Shown here: in pieces, positions 43,480 to 55,140 of the stretch | Numbering within the stretch: position 1 is the first letter of the stretch | Layout of the letters: each line of letters opens with the position of its first letter | From: Aselliscus stoliczkanus | Taxonomy: Eukaryota; Chordata; Mammalia; Chiroptera; Hipposideridae | Direction: 5' to 3' | Length of the DNA stretch: 64,000 nucleotides | Assembly (NCBI GenBank): GCA_033961575.1 | Contig: CM066737.1 | Span: forward strand, 53,978,771 to 54,042,770 | Program-made: the position numbers and the translations under genes | The notes under the pieces: model-generated | The model's database searches: none | What the model was told of the DNA's origin: nothing | The model's input: the letters and a program-made list of their open reading frames with translations, nothing else

Positions 43480-45340
43480 ATTGCTCTAAATGTAAATGGA
43501 TTGACTCCTCCAGTCAGGAGGCATATAGTGGTAGGATGGATATAAAAACAAGACCCAATTACCTGCTGCCTACAGAAACTCACTTCAAACATAGATTCAA
43601 AGTGAAGGGATGGAAAATGATACTCCATGCAAGTGGAAACCAAAAGAGCGTAGGAGTAGCTATACTTAATCAGACGAAATAGACTTTATGCTCAAAATTG
43701 TAATAAGAAGCAAATAAGTCATTAAATAATGATAAAGGGATCAATTCATCAAAAAAGTATAGCAATTATAAAAATATAGGCACACAACATCAGAGCGCCT
43801 ATAGTAAGCAAATACTGACAGACATGAAGGGAGAAATAAAGAAAAATACAATAAGAGTAGGGGGCTTCAGTAACCCCCTTCCAACAATTGATAGATCACC
43901 CAGACAGAAAATAAAGAAGGAAACATTGGACTTGAACCATACTTTAGAACAATGGACCTAATAGATAAGGATTCTGTCCAATAGTATCAGAGTACATATA
44001 CTCCTAGAATGCACATGGAACATTCTCCACAAAACAGTGGTCCCCACTCTCACAACTCTTTTTCAACATGCTACTGGAAGTGCTAGCTAGAGTAATCAGG
44101 CAAGATAAAGAAATAAAATACATCTAAATAGGAAAGAGAGAAGTAAAATTGTCATTATTTGCAGATGATGTGATCTCATGTATAGAAAATCCTAAAGACT
44201 CCACCAAAAAAATTGTCAGAACTGATCAATGAATTTAGTAAAGTTGTAGGCTACAAAAATCAACATACAAAGATCAGTTGTTTTTCTGTACACTAACAAC
44301 AAAATATCTGAAAAAGAAATAAAACCATCCTATTTACAATAGCATCATAAACAACAAAATACTTAGGAGAAAATTTAACACAGGAAGTGAAAGACCTGTA
44401 CACTGCAAACTGCAAGACTTTGATAAAAGAAATTTAAGAAAATACCAATAAGTAGGAAGATATACTGTGTTCATGGACTGGAAGAATTAATATTATTAAA
44501 ATGCCCATAGTTACACCTGAAACTAATTTTTATAAATATTTATTTCACAATAAAAGAATTTTAAAAAAATAAATAAATAAAGACAGCAGGCATTAAAAAA
44601 ATATATCCATAGTAACTAAAGCCATCTATTGATTCAATACAATTCCTATCAAAATTCGAATGGCAAATCCTAAAATTTGTGTGGAATCACAAAATACCCC
44701 AAACAGCCAAAGTGGTCCTGAGAAACAAGAACAAAGCTGCAGTCATCACACTTCCTGATTTCAAACTATTCTACAATGCTCTAGTAATCAAAACAGTACA
44801 GTATTAGCATAAAAAATAGATATGTAGACCCATGAAACAGAATTGGGAACTCAGAAATAAATTCATGCATATACAGTCAACTAATATTTGACAAGGGAGC
44901 CAAGAATACTCAATGAAGAAAGATAGTTTCTTCAATAAATGGCATCAGGGAAACTGGATAACAACATTTCAAAAAAAAAAAAATTAAATCAGACCCCTAT
45001 CTTGCACCACTCACAAAATTTAACTAGAAATGTATTAAAGACTTAAATATAAGATCTGAATCCATATAACTCCTAGAAAAAAAAAGAGGGAAGAAACTCT
45101 TTGATATTCATCTTGATAATGATTTTTTGAATATGACACCAAAAGCACGAGCATCAAAAGGAAAAATGAACAAGTGGAACGACATCAAACTGTTAATAAA
45201 AAGCTTCACAGCCAAAGTGATAGTCAATAAAATGAAAAGGCAGTCTACGGAATGAGAGAAAATATTTGCAAACCATATATTGGATAAGGGGTTAACAAAC
45301 AAAACGTATAAAGAACTCATACAACTCAATAACAACAAAA
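43480..45340 (+). pseudogene. L1 ORF2 relic with internal deletion
   Basis: The start AATGTAAATGGATTGACTCC lies near 43490. Endonuclease remains continue to about 44030, then jump directly into the RT near 44040, losing about 1 kb. CATTATTTGCAGATGATGTG near 44160 encodes FADDV, a diverged catalytic box. C-terminal sequence runs on to about 45340. A short L1 3' end (44511-44600) is inserted. Dead. Confidence 0.82.
44511..44600 (+). mobile_element. Very short L1 3'-end insertion
   Basis: ACACCTGAAACTAATTTTTA followed by an AATAAATAAATAAA tail, the terminal sequence of L1 3'UTRs in this window, interrupts the ORF2 relic. Confidence 0.6.
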
Positions 45341-45344
45341 ACAA

Positions 45345-45686
45345 ATGCCTTGTACACAGTCCCTTGTTCAGGTGACTGTGAGTAATAAATACTCTTAAAC
45401 ATTTTTGGCCAATGCTGCCTTTGAGGCTTGAGAGAGTTCTAATGGGGTCAAAAAAGGGGCAAATCTCTGAGCTGATATTTCAAGTAACCACCAGAAAAGT
45501 CAAAATGCATAATTACTACTCTCTGAGAAAAAGGTCCATATTTCCCACTCTGGCACCAGCAAGCTGCACCAGAACAGAGGTTGCCATTCCCACAACCATC
45601 ATCACCATGCTGTGGAATATGGATGACACAACTCTCTCGTCCTGAAATTTAAAAACTTTCATCATTAAGCAGCCTTCGGGTTGTTA

Positions 45687-45687
<1 letters not shown>
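45345..45687. other. No recognisable gene or repeat
   Basis: Sequence beyond the L1. A 77-codon plus frame (45412-45645) has no recognisable domain. Confidence 0.5.

Positions 45688-45723
<36 letters not shown>
45688..45723 (+). repeat. (ATT)n microsatellite
   Basis: About eleven uninterrupted ATT units. Confidence 0.97.
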
Positions 45724-45840
45724 GAATCCGAAGTTTCAAAAAAATTGATTCTGACAGGTTTGGTGTTCTTAATGTTTGCTTCAGCGCAGGAATACATTCC
45801 TGGAGCTCCCAATACGTCATTTTCAGTGACATCATTTTTT

Positions 45841-45942
45841 TTTTTTTGAGGGCAGTGTCACTGGCCCTCACATGTGGGACCGGAACCGGGGCCGCTGGCT
45901 TCCCAAGCCAGTGCTTAACCACCGCGCCACTCGGCCGGCCCG
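45841..45942 (-). mobile_element. tRNA-derived SINE (short form), copy 6
   Basis: Reverse orientation with a perfect 17-bp duplication CAGTGACATCATTTTTT (45824-45840, 45943-45959) and a well-preserved head (CCGCGCCACTCGGCCGGCCC). It is likely one of the younger copies. Confidence 0.95.
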
Positions 45943-46006
45943 CAGTGACATCATTTTTTAAAATTAACTTTTAACACTGGTCATAGTGGTATAAGAAAGT
46001 ATCTTA

Positions 46007-46093
46007 GGGCTGGCCGAGTGGCGCGGTGATTAAACGCTGGCTCCTGTTCAGGTCCCACATATGAGGTCCAGTGACACTGCCCTCAAAAAAAAA
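46007..46093 (+). mobile_element. tRNA-derived SINE, copy 7, with internal deletion
   Basis: GGGCTGGCCGAGTGGCGCGG then a shortened middle lacking the TTGGGAAGCCAGC hairpin, then TGACACTGCCCTC and poly(A). Flanked by AAGAAAGTATCTTA (45993-46006) and AAGAAAGTAACCTA (46094-46107). Confidence 0.9.
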
Positions 46094-46581
46094 AAGAAAG
46101 TAACCTAAAACATGCCATGAGTTCCATCCACATTTATTCTAGCCTCCATTGTGTGGCGGGAACTCCATGAAAATATAATCTACTCCACTTAAATCCCCAT
46201 GTTTTGCTTCATCAAAAGTGAGAAGTCCCAAATGACCAAATGACAGTCTCAGCTTCCAACTAGATGAAATCCTGTATCCTTGAGGAATCATTTCTTCCAT
46301 TTGTAGGGGAAAAAAATCTAAAAAAGAGGGGCCTAGAGTTGTAAGGATATTAGCAACAGCTTCTCCCTTTCCTTGCAGGAAATCTTCTCGTTCTTCACTA
46401 CCACGCTGGAACAATATGAATGCAGCCTAAAATTAATTTGTACTCTGGCTCTTACAACTTATTGACTATGTAACATTTTGTAAATCATGTATTCTATCTC
46501 AAAGCCTTTATTTTTTCATATATTCTGAAGAGGCAGCTATTCTGCTGCCTATTACTAGGATTTACTAAAAGTTAATTTCTT

Positions 46582-46684
46582 GGGCCGGCCAAGTGGCATG
46601 GTGGTTAAGCACTGGCTTGGGAAGCCAGTGGCCCCAGTTCAGGTCCCACATAGGAGGGCGAGTGACACTGCCCTCAAAAAAAAC
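46582..46684 (+). mobile_element. tRNA-derived SINE (short form), copy 8
   Basis: GGGCCGGCCAAGTGGCATGG to TGACACTGCCCTC plus poly(A), flanked by GTTAATTTCT at 46571-46580 and 46685-46694. Confidence 0.93.
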
Positions 46685-46694
46685 GTTAATTTCT

Positions 46695-49438
46695 CTTGCA
46701 GAAGTCTCTAATATAAAAGTTCCCCAACGATTCTCATCCAAGAATCCCTGTCAGTAAAAATGTCTTTATGAGAATTCATGGCTCATCCAGGCATCTAAAA
46801 GAAAAGGATATAAATAGTCTTGTTTAGTAAGAAGTGTTAAGATGGCCCAGAAAGGAGTACCAGAAAAAAATATCAGATGGTGGTGTCATTTTTCAGGTAG
46901 ATATAATTTAGTGATTTGAACTCTTGAAGAAGATGCTTTGCAAAGAATTAATAGGATTAGCAACACATCCAACATATCTTCCTGATATCAGTCTTATGTC
47001 TTTTCATCTATACCATCTTCTTACTAGATATTTGCTAGAGTTGGTAGTATGAGGGGAGCAAAACAGAGACCTAGAAAATGAAAATGGAGTGCAAGGTGAT
47101 AACAGAAGTGAGGCAGAATTCTTTAGTGTGTCCACATCTAGCAGCCACATTAATGATCCAAAGTTCAACAAACTTCTAAGTTAGGCTTTCATAGTCCTAT
47201 GACCAGGAATAGAATGGATCTTAAACCCTGGTACACATCTGGTGCCTGTGACTCCAGAGCCCAGAACAGGGGAGTGTTCAGGGGGAGGGTTGCTCTTCTC
47301 ATATGTCCACAACAGACTCTGCAGTACCCATGGATTATCAATGCTCAGGTGAATCAGATGCAGCCCAAAATAAACTGTGCTGTTTTCTGAGTGTGCCGCC
47401 AGAGGGCACAGGCTTGGAAGTTTTCCTTCTACACAGCCTCTTCCTGTTTATTCTGCAGTGACTGCTTAGAGCTGAGAGAGCAGACTATGTGTGGGATACC
47501 AGGCGTGAGCATGGACTGACCTCAGTATCGGGAGATCTAAGCTTTCCACAGCCTTGCTGCAGGATACATGCACCTGTGACCATCCCATTTGTGAGGTATG
47601 TCCTGTCCTGTTCAGTCTGGGCAGTTGGTGTCAGGTAGTTAGAAAGGTCCCTTAGGTTCAGTACTGATACTTAACATTCACCTCTGAAACCCCAGTCCTG
47701 AGTGTGGTACTCAGGAGCATTGCCTATGTTTGGTTGAGAAAAAACAAGGTCACAACACAGTTAACCTCTGTCTAGTCACTGCCTTGCCAAAATCCCCCAG
47801 TGGCTTTGTAATGCTCTCAAGGTAGTTGCACTATTTAACCTGGCTTCCAAGTCCCACCACAGACTGAAGTCTAGGTTTATCTCAAACTAACCCACATTCC
47901 CCCAACCCCGACTCTTCACTTTAACATACGCACATCCTTAATGTAGTTCTGGAACAGTCAGTGTCAGGAATTAGCTTCTTCACCTCACTCTCTGCACATG
48001 GTAAATACTCAATAAGTGGAGTTGCTGTTGCTGCTGCTACTACTACTACTAGTACTGCTACAACTACCACTGGAGCTAGAAACTGACAGAAGCAAGGTCG
48101 AACTCAAGGTCTCCTGACTGAGTTCTGTGCTGTTTGCTCCCACTGCTTCTTTGCAGCACACAGCTGAGTACATAGTGAATACTGGACAATGAAATCTTTG
48201 ATTCCAGCATCCTTCATTCCTTATGCATCCTCTTTGGGAGTCCTGTGGCCCAGGAGGTGGCACAGGGGATTTTAGTAACCAGAGGGCAGGACTGGTTACC
48301 ACTGAGCAGACAGATGTCTGGTTGGAAACTACCTTTGACACTATCTTCTCCAAGCCAATGCATGTATAATTTCTACAGCACCTGATAGAGAGGCTCACCC
48401 AGGATTGGACTGTATGCACCTTTCCCTCAAAAAAGCTGATGATCCCAGCACTGTATGTCCCTGGTGGGGAGAAGAATCTTTGTCCTGCTCCCTCTTGGCC
48501 CTTTTGTCCCTGGTCTTCATTATGCCTGCTGAAAGGACACGTTTCCTGGCACAAACCTGGACCCCTCCAGCTCTGACATTCCTGTTTCTCTTTTGTTATG
48601 GATGAAGGATCTGAAAGCCAAAGCAGTCATTCACAGTTCCATTCTTATCACTTTTCACTGTGTTCCTTTTGGCATTGGTTTTGAGTATCAGCTTTGAAAC
48701 TATCATCCTGGGGTTAATACTGGGATTAATGAGTAGCTGAGAGTGCTCTGCTTTTGCAATACAGGGCACAGAAAGATGCTTTCTGAGAGATGCAAACAGT
48801 TTTTTTGGGTGTGGTCTGTAAATAGTTTTTTTTTTCTTTTTGGGGACTTTAACCAGCAAGTCAGAGTCCCAAATGAGCTGCTACATCTGGTGGGCAAGGT
48901 CTAAGTGTGGCCATCTGATAATTGAATTTCTACTAGCTTTAGTGACTTTTGAAGAAAAAGGACTCTGTTGACAATGTGGAGATTAGATAGAGAGATAGAC
49001 GCAGTAGGGTTGGGACGGGAGAGATTGGAGGAAGTGTAACCTGCTAGGAACTGGTGAAGTAATGCAGGCTATGAACTGAGGCAGTGACAATAGAAAGGGA
49101 GAGAAACGGAGTTTTGAGAGGTATTTAGGATGTAGTATTCATAGGGAATCATGACTCATGGGATGTGGGAATGAGAATGAAGGAAGTCCCTAGGATGACT
49201 CTCATGTGTCTGGCATGGGAGTCTCAGTGGACAATGTTGAGTCTGAGCTGTGGAATGAAGCAGAGGGAGCAGGTTGGAGGAAATGATTTTACTTTTGAAA
49301 ACTTTGAGATCAAGGTATAGGTGTGACAACCTGGTGGATATATGTAATAGGCAGCTAGGTACATGCCTGGGAACTCAGGAGAACAATCTGGAGTATGTTG
49401 TTTTGTGAGGTGGCACTTGAGTTCCTGGGAGTGGATTA
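46695..49438. other. Low-repeat sequence without a recognisable gene
   Basis: No SINE or L1 in 2.7 kb, which is unusual for this window. It includes a candidate CTCF motif at 47396-47409 and a CTG/CTA-rich patch at 48020-48060. MIR-like wording (GGTAAATACTCAATAAGTGG near 48000) is suggestive only. A 181-codon minus-strand frame (48009-48554) ends in a Ser run made by the trinucleotide patch and has no known domain. Confidence 0.5.
47396..47409 (+). promoter_or_regulatory. Candidate CTCF binding motif
   Basis: CCGCCAGAGGGCAC fits the CTCF core CCASYAGRKGGCRS at 13 of 14 positions. Such matches occur by chance, and binding is not shown. Confidence 0.4.
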
Positions 49439-49599
49439 TATTGGGTTGTGCGACTGATGGCACTAGTTCATTTTTGGAAATACTGCAGTCATTTGCATCT
49501 ATGTTGTTGCTATGTCATTTGACAGCTGACAGTTCTAGTTTCATTCTAAAAAAAATTGAGTGATTTGGTTGAATTTTGGAAATTTTACAACAAGTTGAA

Positions 49600-50710
49600 G
49601 ATGAAAGACCAAACTGTGCATTTTTGCCATATTTTACTGTTTTACGTCCATAAAGGGAAGAACACACGTCAAGCTTGTGAAAAGTTGCATAAAATTTACA
49701 GTGACAATGTTCTACAAGAATGTCAGTGCCAATGATGGTTCACGAAATTCGTGCTGGTGATTTTGATCTCAATGATGCTCCTTGGTCAGGGAGGGCCACC
49801 GAGGTTGATGATGACAAAGAAAGACATTGATTGAGTCAAACCCACATTACACGACACGAGAGATTGCAAAAACATTGAACATCCATCATTCAAGGGTTCA
49901 CGACCACCTGAAGAAGCTGGGATACATAAGCAAGCTCGATATTTGGGTTCTGCATGAACTCAAAGAAATTCATTTGATGCATATAAACATCCGCAATATG
50001 CTCATTAAACGTGAGGAAAACGATCCTTTTTTGAAGTGACTGATAACTGGTGATGAGAAGTGGATTATTTATAACAATGTGGTGTGCAAATGGTCTTGGT
50101 CCCAACGTGATGATTCGCTTCAAACAACATTAAAAGCAGACATTCATCATAGGAAGGTTGTGATCTCAGTGTGGTGGGATTTTATTTATTTATTTTTTTT
50201 AGAGGGCAGTGTCACTGGTTCTCAGATGTAGGATCCAAATCAGGGCTGCTGGCACCCCAAGCCAGCTCTTAATCACCACGCCACTCGGCTTGCCCAGTGT
50301 GGTGGGATTTTAAAGGTGTCGTTTTTTTGAGCTCCTACCAAGGAACCAAACAATCAATCTGAATATGTACTATCGGCAATTGGACAGATTGAACGAATAC
50401 ATCATCCAGAAATGTCCAGAGCTTAATTGTAAAGGAGTTGTGTTCCATTGCGACAATGTGAGACCACACACAAGTTTGATCACCCATCAAAAATTATTGG
50501 AGCTTGATCTTGCACTGTCAGACTGCCACTTGTTTTGCTCTCTTCAAAACTTCTTGCGTGGTATAACGTTCAATTCAGATGAGGCTGTAAATCACCTTGT
50601 TCAGTCTTTTGCAAATAAAGACAGGTCCTTCTATGAATGAGGTGTTATGAAGCTCACTGAAAGATGGCAAACTGTTATCGAACAGAATGGGCAGTGTATC
50701 ACTGATTGAT
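49600..50710 (+). pseudogene. Mariner transposase relic
   Basis: Mariner transposase cuts and pastes the element through a DDD catalytic core. The N-terminal HTH part is readable near 49640-49800 (KGKNTRQACEKLHKIYSDN), with a stop where the WFTKF segment starts. A longer frame runs 49827-50039 (YTTREIAKTLNIHHSRVHDH; WVLHELKEIH). After a TGA comes the first catalytic Asp in TGDEKWIIYNN (50052). The second is in HCDNVRPHTS (50452), the third in LSDCHLF (50521). Only 23 codons separate the last two instead of the usual 34-35, so the PHPPYSPDL-type segment is deleted. A SINE splits the gene. Inactive. Confidence 0.88.
50184..50295 (-). mobile_element. tRNA-derived SINE (short form), copy 9
   Basis: Reverse orientation, inserted in the mariner transposase with a perfect 16-bp duplication AGTGTGGTGGGATTTT (50168-50183, 50296-50311). 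Confidence 0.94.
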
Positions 50711-50849
50711 CTTTGTTTTTATACAAATAAATGACTTTTGAAAAATATAGACAAAATATGTCATGACTTTTCTGACAACCCAATATTATCCAGGAAAAGG
50801 ATTGAGGGCTGAGGAAGGAGATCTGTCATGACTTCATGGATCTCTTATT

Positions 50850-50954
50850 ATTTTTTTTTTATGGCAGTGTCACTGGCCCTCATAAGTGGGACCGAACCGG
50901 GTCCGCTGGCTTCCCAAGCCAGCTCTTAACCACTGCGCAAGTTGGCCAGCCCAA
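50850..50954 (-). mobile_element. tRNA-derived SINE (short form), copy 10
   Basis: Reverse orientation just beyond the mariner; duplication GGATCTCTTATT at 50838-50849 and 50955-50966. Confidence 0.93.
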
Positions 50955-50966
50955 GGATCTCTTATT

Positions 50967-51837
50967 TCTGATTACTCGTGCCCACAGTCATTGGAGATTC
51001 TGCAGCTGACTCCCTTACTCCACTGCCTTGTACTCTTCCAGATTCAGAACATCTTGTACCATATCTTTTTTAATTCCTCTCTAATAGTTAAAAAATAATA
51101 CACATGAATATAAGAATATTAGCATTAAAATCACTTGCAACTTAGAAATGACTTTTTAATGATATAATGGTTAGAAAGATCTAAAACATAGTAACATTTT
51201 TCTCTTCTTGTTGTTTAGAAGCACACTTGTGGTCCCAGGCAGTACACAAAAGCATAAATTTCAGCCTGTGACCTTGTACATGGCTCCATAAACCACCACC
51301 CTTCTATTCCAATTGAACATGTCTTGTGAAAATTATTTTCTCCTTTTAGCCAAAGTACTGATATTCTCTTGTCTTATATCTGATAGGTTTTATCTTAAGA
51401 AAATACCACATTTAAAACACAATCCAAAATTCTAATCTACAAAGAATAGTGTTTACAGAGGGAGTGCTAGTTTGACATAAGGAGTCCTCCCTTCTCCGAA
51501 AGGCTGGTTCAAATAAAAACTGATTCAATTTCCATAAATCTGACATAGTATTTTCATAATGTCAATATTACATCTGAATGAGAGTCTCTGGAGTGATTTC
51601 TGTGGCCCTGGCAAACAATCTCTCTTACTTCCTGTACCTATTTGATCCATTTCTTTTTCAGGGTAGAGAGCCCCGCTCCCACCCCCTGGTGAATACACCA
51701 TAACGTATTTGTTATTGTTTTATTAATCATTATGGACACCTATTAATCATTAGGTGTCTCTGGTTCAGGGAGTATTCCAGCTACATTCCCCCAATGGTTT
51801 TCTTACCTCAACACTTACAGATTATCTTCCTTCCAAA
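50967..51837. other. No recognisable repeat; upstream flank of the serpin pseudogene
   Basis: Unassigned sequence. The last bases, TCTTACCTCAACACTTACAG (ending at 51820), look like a 3' splice site just ahead of the pseudogene ATG. This fits SERPINA genes, whose first exon is non-coding. Confidence 0.5.
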
Positions 51838-52631
51838 ATGTCAGAATTCCTCTGTCTGTTTCTCTCGGTACCTGGGCTTCATACTACAATTTATTTTGCA
51901 CCACTTAACAGCTCTGAAGGTGAATAATCACTTGCCATTCTCCCCCCAAAAATACTATTCTCTATAAGATGTAATTCCACAATGTTGACATTGCATTCAA
52001 CCTTATTGGAGCTTCACTGTGGAGATCCCAGATCAGAGCCCCATCTTTTCCCCATGAGCATTTCTGTAGCTTTAGCCATGCAATCCCTTAAGGCCTGCTC
52101 CAGCACTCAAAATCAGATCTTGGAGGGCTTGGGATTCAACCCACAGACACCCCAGTGGCAGAGATCCAGCAGGGTTGCCAGGAAGTGATGTAGTCACTGA
52201 ATTTTCTAAAGAAGGAGCTGGAATTGCCAATAGGAAAAACTCTCTTCATTGGGGAATGGTTTTAGCTTGGTGAAATTATTGGACTATGCCAAAATATATC
52301 AAAATTCTCTGAAACCTACCTCTCCAATGTTTCTGCTTCCCAGAAAGAAATCAACAGTCATATGGAGATGCAAATCAAAGGGAAGGTGATGGACATTATC
52401 CACAACCACATGCTGAGTACTATCATGGTCTTGGTGAATTAGATTTGCTTTAATGGTAAGACTCAGTGGTGTCAATTTCAAGTTCAATGTTCAGATAATT
52501 TGGAGGTGGAGGGGGAAGTTCATGATACCTTCTCACTGGCACTAGCAAGTGTGACTCATATCTCTCATACCACAGTGATCTCCTCCACTGAGCATAGCTG
52601 CACATAGCTCTGAGTCTCCCACGGGTGGAGT

Positions 52632-52690
52632 CACACAGCTCTTTGGATGATCCCAGAAAATTTCAAGGGAGAAGGCTCTTTCAGAGAGAT
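52632..52690 (+). repeat. ~60-bp segment repeated at 53381-53440
   Basis: CTTTGGATGATCCCAGAAAA and GGGAGAAGGCTCTTTCAGAG recur at 53390 as TTTTGGATGAGCCCAGAAAA and GGGAGAAAGCACTTTCAGAG. Both lie in the span where missing serpin exons would be expected, so a local duplication may have accompanied exon loss. Confidence 0.7.
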
Positions 52691-52876
52691 AGGTGACAGT
52701 GGCATGAATATCCTACTCACAACTGAACAGAGCATCACAGGTTCAACAAGATTTGGTGAAGTGGGACAAGCCTGTAATTTGCAGTTAGACAGTCTTGGAT
52801 TTGATCCCCAATGTGTCTTCACCTTCTCTGCACTCTGCACTTTTGGTCACATGACATAAATACTTCATTATGTTGC

Positions 52877-53095
52877 ATTAGTCTGCTATGGCTATCATAG
52901 CAAAATATGGACTGGGTTGCTTAAACAACAGAACTTTATTTCTTACTGTTCTAGAGGCTGGAAGTCCTAGATCAAGATACAGTTAATTCAGTTTCTAGTG
53001 GAAGCTTTCTTCCTGGCTTGCAGCTAGCCACCTTCTCTCTGTGTCCTCATGTGATCTTTCTTTGGTGCATGCATGTGGGGAGAGAGGGAGGGAGT

Positions 53096-53152
<57 letters not shown>

Positions 53153-53285
53153 TCCGCTTCTTAGAAAGCCACGAATGCTGTCAAATTAAGACTCCACCCT
53201 TATGACTTCATTTAAACTAATTACCACCTAAAGCTCTGTCACATATGAATTTGGATGGGATATATTTCAGTCCATAGCACATGTA
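52877..53285 (+). repeat. Common mammalian interspersed repeat, family not assigned
   Basis: TTAGTCTGCTATGGCTATCATAGCAAAATA, ACTGGGTTGCTTAAACAACA, GTTCTAGAGGCTGGAAGTCC and GCTGTCAAATTAAGACTCCACC form a block I recognise as a widespread repeat in placental genomes, but I cannot name its family. A GA microsatellite has expanded inside it. Confidence 0.6.
53079..53149 (+). repeat. (GA)n microsatellite
   Basis: About 70 bases of near-perfect GA repeats. Confidence 0.95.
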
Positions 53286-53649
53286 TTATGTACAAAGTTT
53301 TTAATTTTAATATAGTCTAATTTATCTATTTTTTTGTTGCCTATGTTTTTGATGTCAAGCTGGCTTTACCAGGGGAGAGTCAGAAAGCTTTTTGGATGAG
53401 CCCAGAAAATTTTCAAGGGAGAAAGCACTTTCAGAGAGGTGGGTGCACTGTTCTTGGAACAATGTTGTCGCCGACACTGGTGAAAAAGGAACCAAAGCTA
53501 TAGCCATCAGTTTTCTGGCCATATCTCAGATAACTGTCTTTCACTTTACCATCCAGTTTGATAGATCCTTCTTGCTGTTGGTTTTGGAGAAAAGCACCAG
53601 GAGCGTTCTCTTTCTATGGAAAGTTTTGAACCCAATTAGGATGTAGTTG

Positions 53650-54895
53650 GAAAAGAGACCATTGGCTAACTGCATGTGCTTATTGCAATGGGAAAGAAAT
53701 AGTGCAGCCTGATGTGATCAATGTGGGCTTGGACATACCTTCCCTTGTGCAGGGATGGAGATTGGACCCTGGCCAAATGGTATTATTTCATGTGGAACAA
53801 GCCACTACTATGACTGAATATGCAGATAACCAATATGTGACTCATTACCCAAAGCACAGGAAGGCCCCATGTCACTTCTCTGTCAGAAAATTCCCCAATT
53901 AGTTAGTTCCAAGGAATTTGACTGGGCTGGCAAATGTCCTTTCTCTGCCTTCTGAGGAATAATCAAAATGCAGGTTATGTTGTTATATCTCAGTATTCTA
54001 ATAACAAGATCAAAGAACATAAAATTATAAAATACAGTGTCTTATATGTGAACTTTTCAACCCCCTTCCCTCCATCCCATCATAACAGTTCTTTGTATGC
54101 TTGCCAGAACTGTCATTGGTGGGTTGTGAAAAGGTGTTTCTACTACAGGGCTAAGTCACAGACTGAGAGCTACTGTTAACAATGTTGCTTTTGTGACCTA
54201 GCAAGCATAGAGAAAAAGAACAAGAAGACAATGATGAACATTCCTGTAGAAACTCACTTCCCTCTGCCCTACAAAAGTCCCCTTATCGCCAATTTATAAG
54301 TTGAAAGTAGAGAAGGAAAGTTATTCATTCACATGATATCTCATACATTTTCTATATTGCAATTGAACTCTTCCAAATGTTGCACCCCTGTCCCACTTGC
54401 TCAAGTATGAATGTCTTGGTAATCTATTTGTTTGTCTCTACTCTCACTGAAATTTGATGCCTCCCTATTCCCAGATCTTCAACAACCTCCCTTGCCTGTA
54501 CATGCTATCCTATCCCCAACCGCCAGGCTAAATTTCATTTTAGACAGTTTGTATTCAAAGCCATGGTATTAGAGTTCAGTACACATAAACAGTACAGTGA
54601 GTGTTAATGATGTGGTGGTGTCTGCTAGCCCCAAAGTGAAACCTTTTAGTGAAGGGGAAATAATAACAAATGTATAAGTGTTGTTGCAGATATTGTGCTT
54701 CCAGATTGAAATAAATATATATCATTTAAAAAAATATGTGTCCCATAAACACTTCTAGTTTTTTTTTTCTCATTAGCTATATTTGCATGTAGGTTTGCTT
54801 ACCCCTGATACAGTTCAGACTTTGGTTTTATGGATAAGAAATTGGAAGCGGAGAGAGAGAATGTGACTTATGGCACTGAAAATTCATTGTTAACA
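53650..54895. other. No recognisable gene or repeat
   Basis: Downstream flank of the serpin pseudogene. It may include its former 3'UTR. Short frames at 53702-53902 and 53934-54179 show no domain. Confidence 0.5.
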
Positions 54896-54899
54896 TAGA

Positions 54900-55140
54900 G
54901 TTTAGTTTCACTGAAGTTACATTACAATCCTGGCTCTTCTACTTCCATAGTTTTGTGACCTTGGTTGAGATACCTAAACCCTGCACATCTTATTTTCCTC
55001 ATCTGTAAAATGGGAACATCAATAATATCCATATACAGGTAATTAGTTTTTTTGTGAACATTCAATGCTGCAAAGCATATGATGTGCTTATCATAGATCC
55101 TGACACCTGATAAAAGTCCTATGAACATTAGTTATTTCAT
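54900..55140 (+). repeat. MIR element
   Basis: CAATCCTGGCTCTTCTACTT, GTGACCTTGGTTGAGATACC, CCTCATCTGTAAAATGGGAA and the tail CCTGATAAAAGTCCTATGAAC follow MIR order in sense orientation. Confidence 0.85.

Larger units (their letters stand above)
49441..50783 (+). mobile_element. Mariner transposon, degraded, with SINE insertion
   Basis: It is flanked by TA at both ends. The left end TTGGGTTGT matches the start of the right end (reverse TTGGGTTGTCAGAAAAGTCA) for nine bases and then diverges. About 1.2 kb after subtracting the SINE, as expected for a full-length mariner. The right end matches the 81-bp MITE at 23881-23961. Confidence 0.9.
51838..53646 (+). pseudogene. SERPINA7: Serpin clade A pseudogene, SERPINA7-like, unprocessed
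   Basis: SERPINA7 is thyroxine-binding globulin, a secreted non-inhibitory serpin that carries thyroid hormone. From the ATG a signal-peptide-like run (MSEFLCLFLSVPGLHTTIYF) leads to a TAA at 51925-51927. Serpin landmarks follow in order across frames: ILYKM and DIAFNL near 51960, SISVALAMQSLKACSSTQNQ and ILEGLGFNPQTP (52050-52140), FLKKELELPIGKTLFIG near 52200-52250, QKEINSHMEMQIKGKVMDII and TIMVLVN-stop (52340-52440). A GTAAG donor at 52456 sits where clade A genes have a conserved intron. The last-exon signature is at 53470-53646: GEKGTKA, DRSFLLLVLEKSTRSVLF, WKVLNP. The two middle exons were not found. Several stops and frame changes mark it dead. It could be a paralogous copy or a lost single gene. 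Confidence 0.82.

Noticed and set aside
45841..45942. tRNA gene
   Set aside because: Box A and B-like motifs are present, but poly(A) tails, target duplications and many copies show SINEs rather than tRNA genes.
48009..48554. 181-codon minus-strand frame in the repeat-poor block
   Set aside because: Its Ser-rich end is made by a CTG/CTA patch. No domain, no splice context and no similarity I can recognise.
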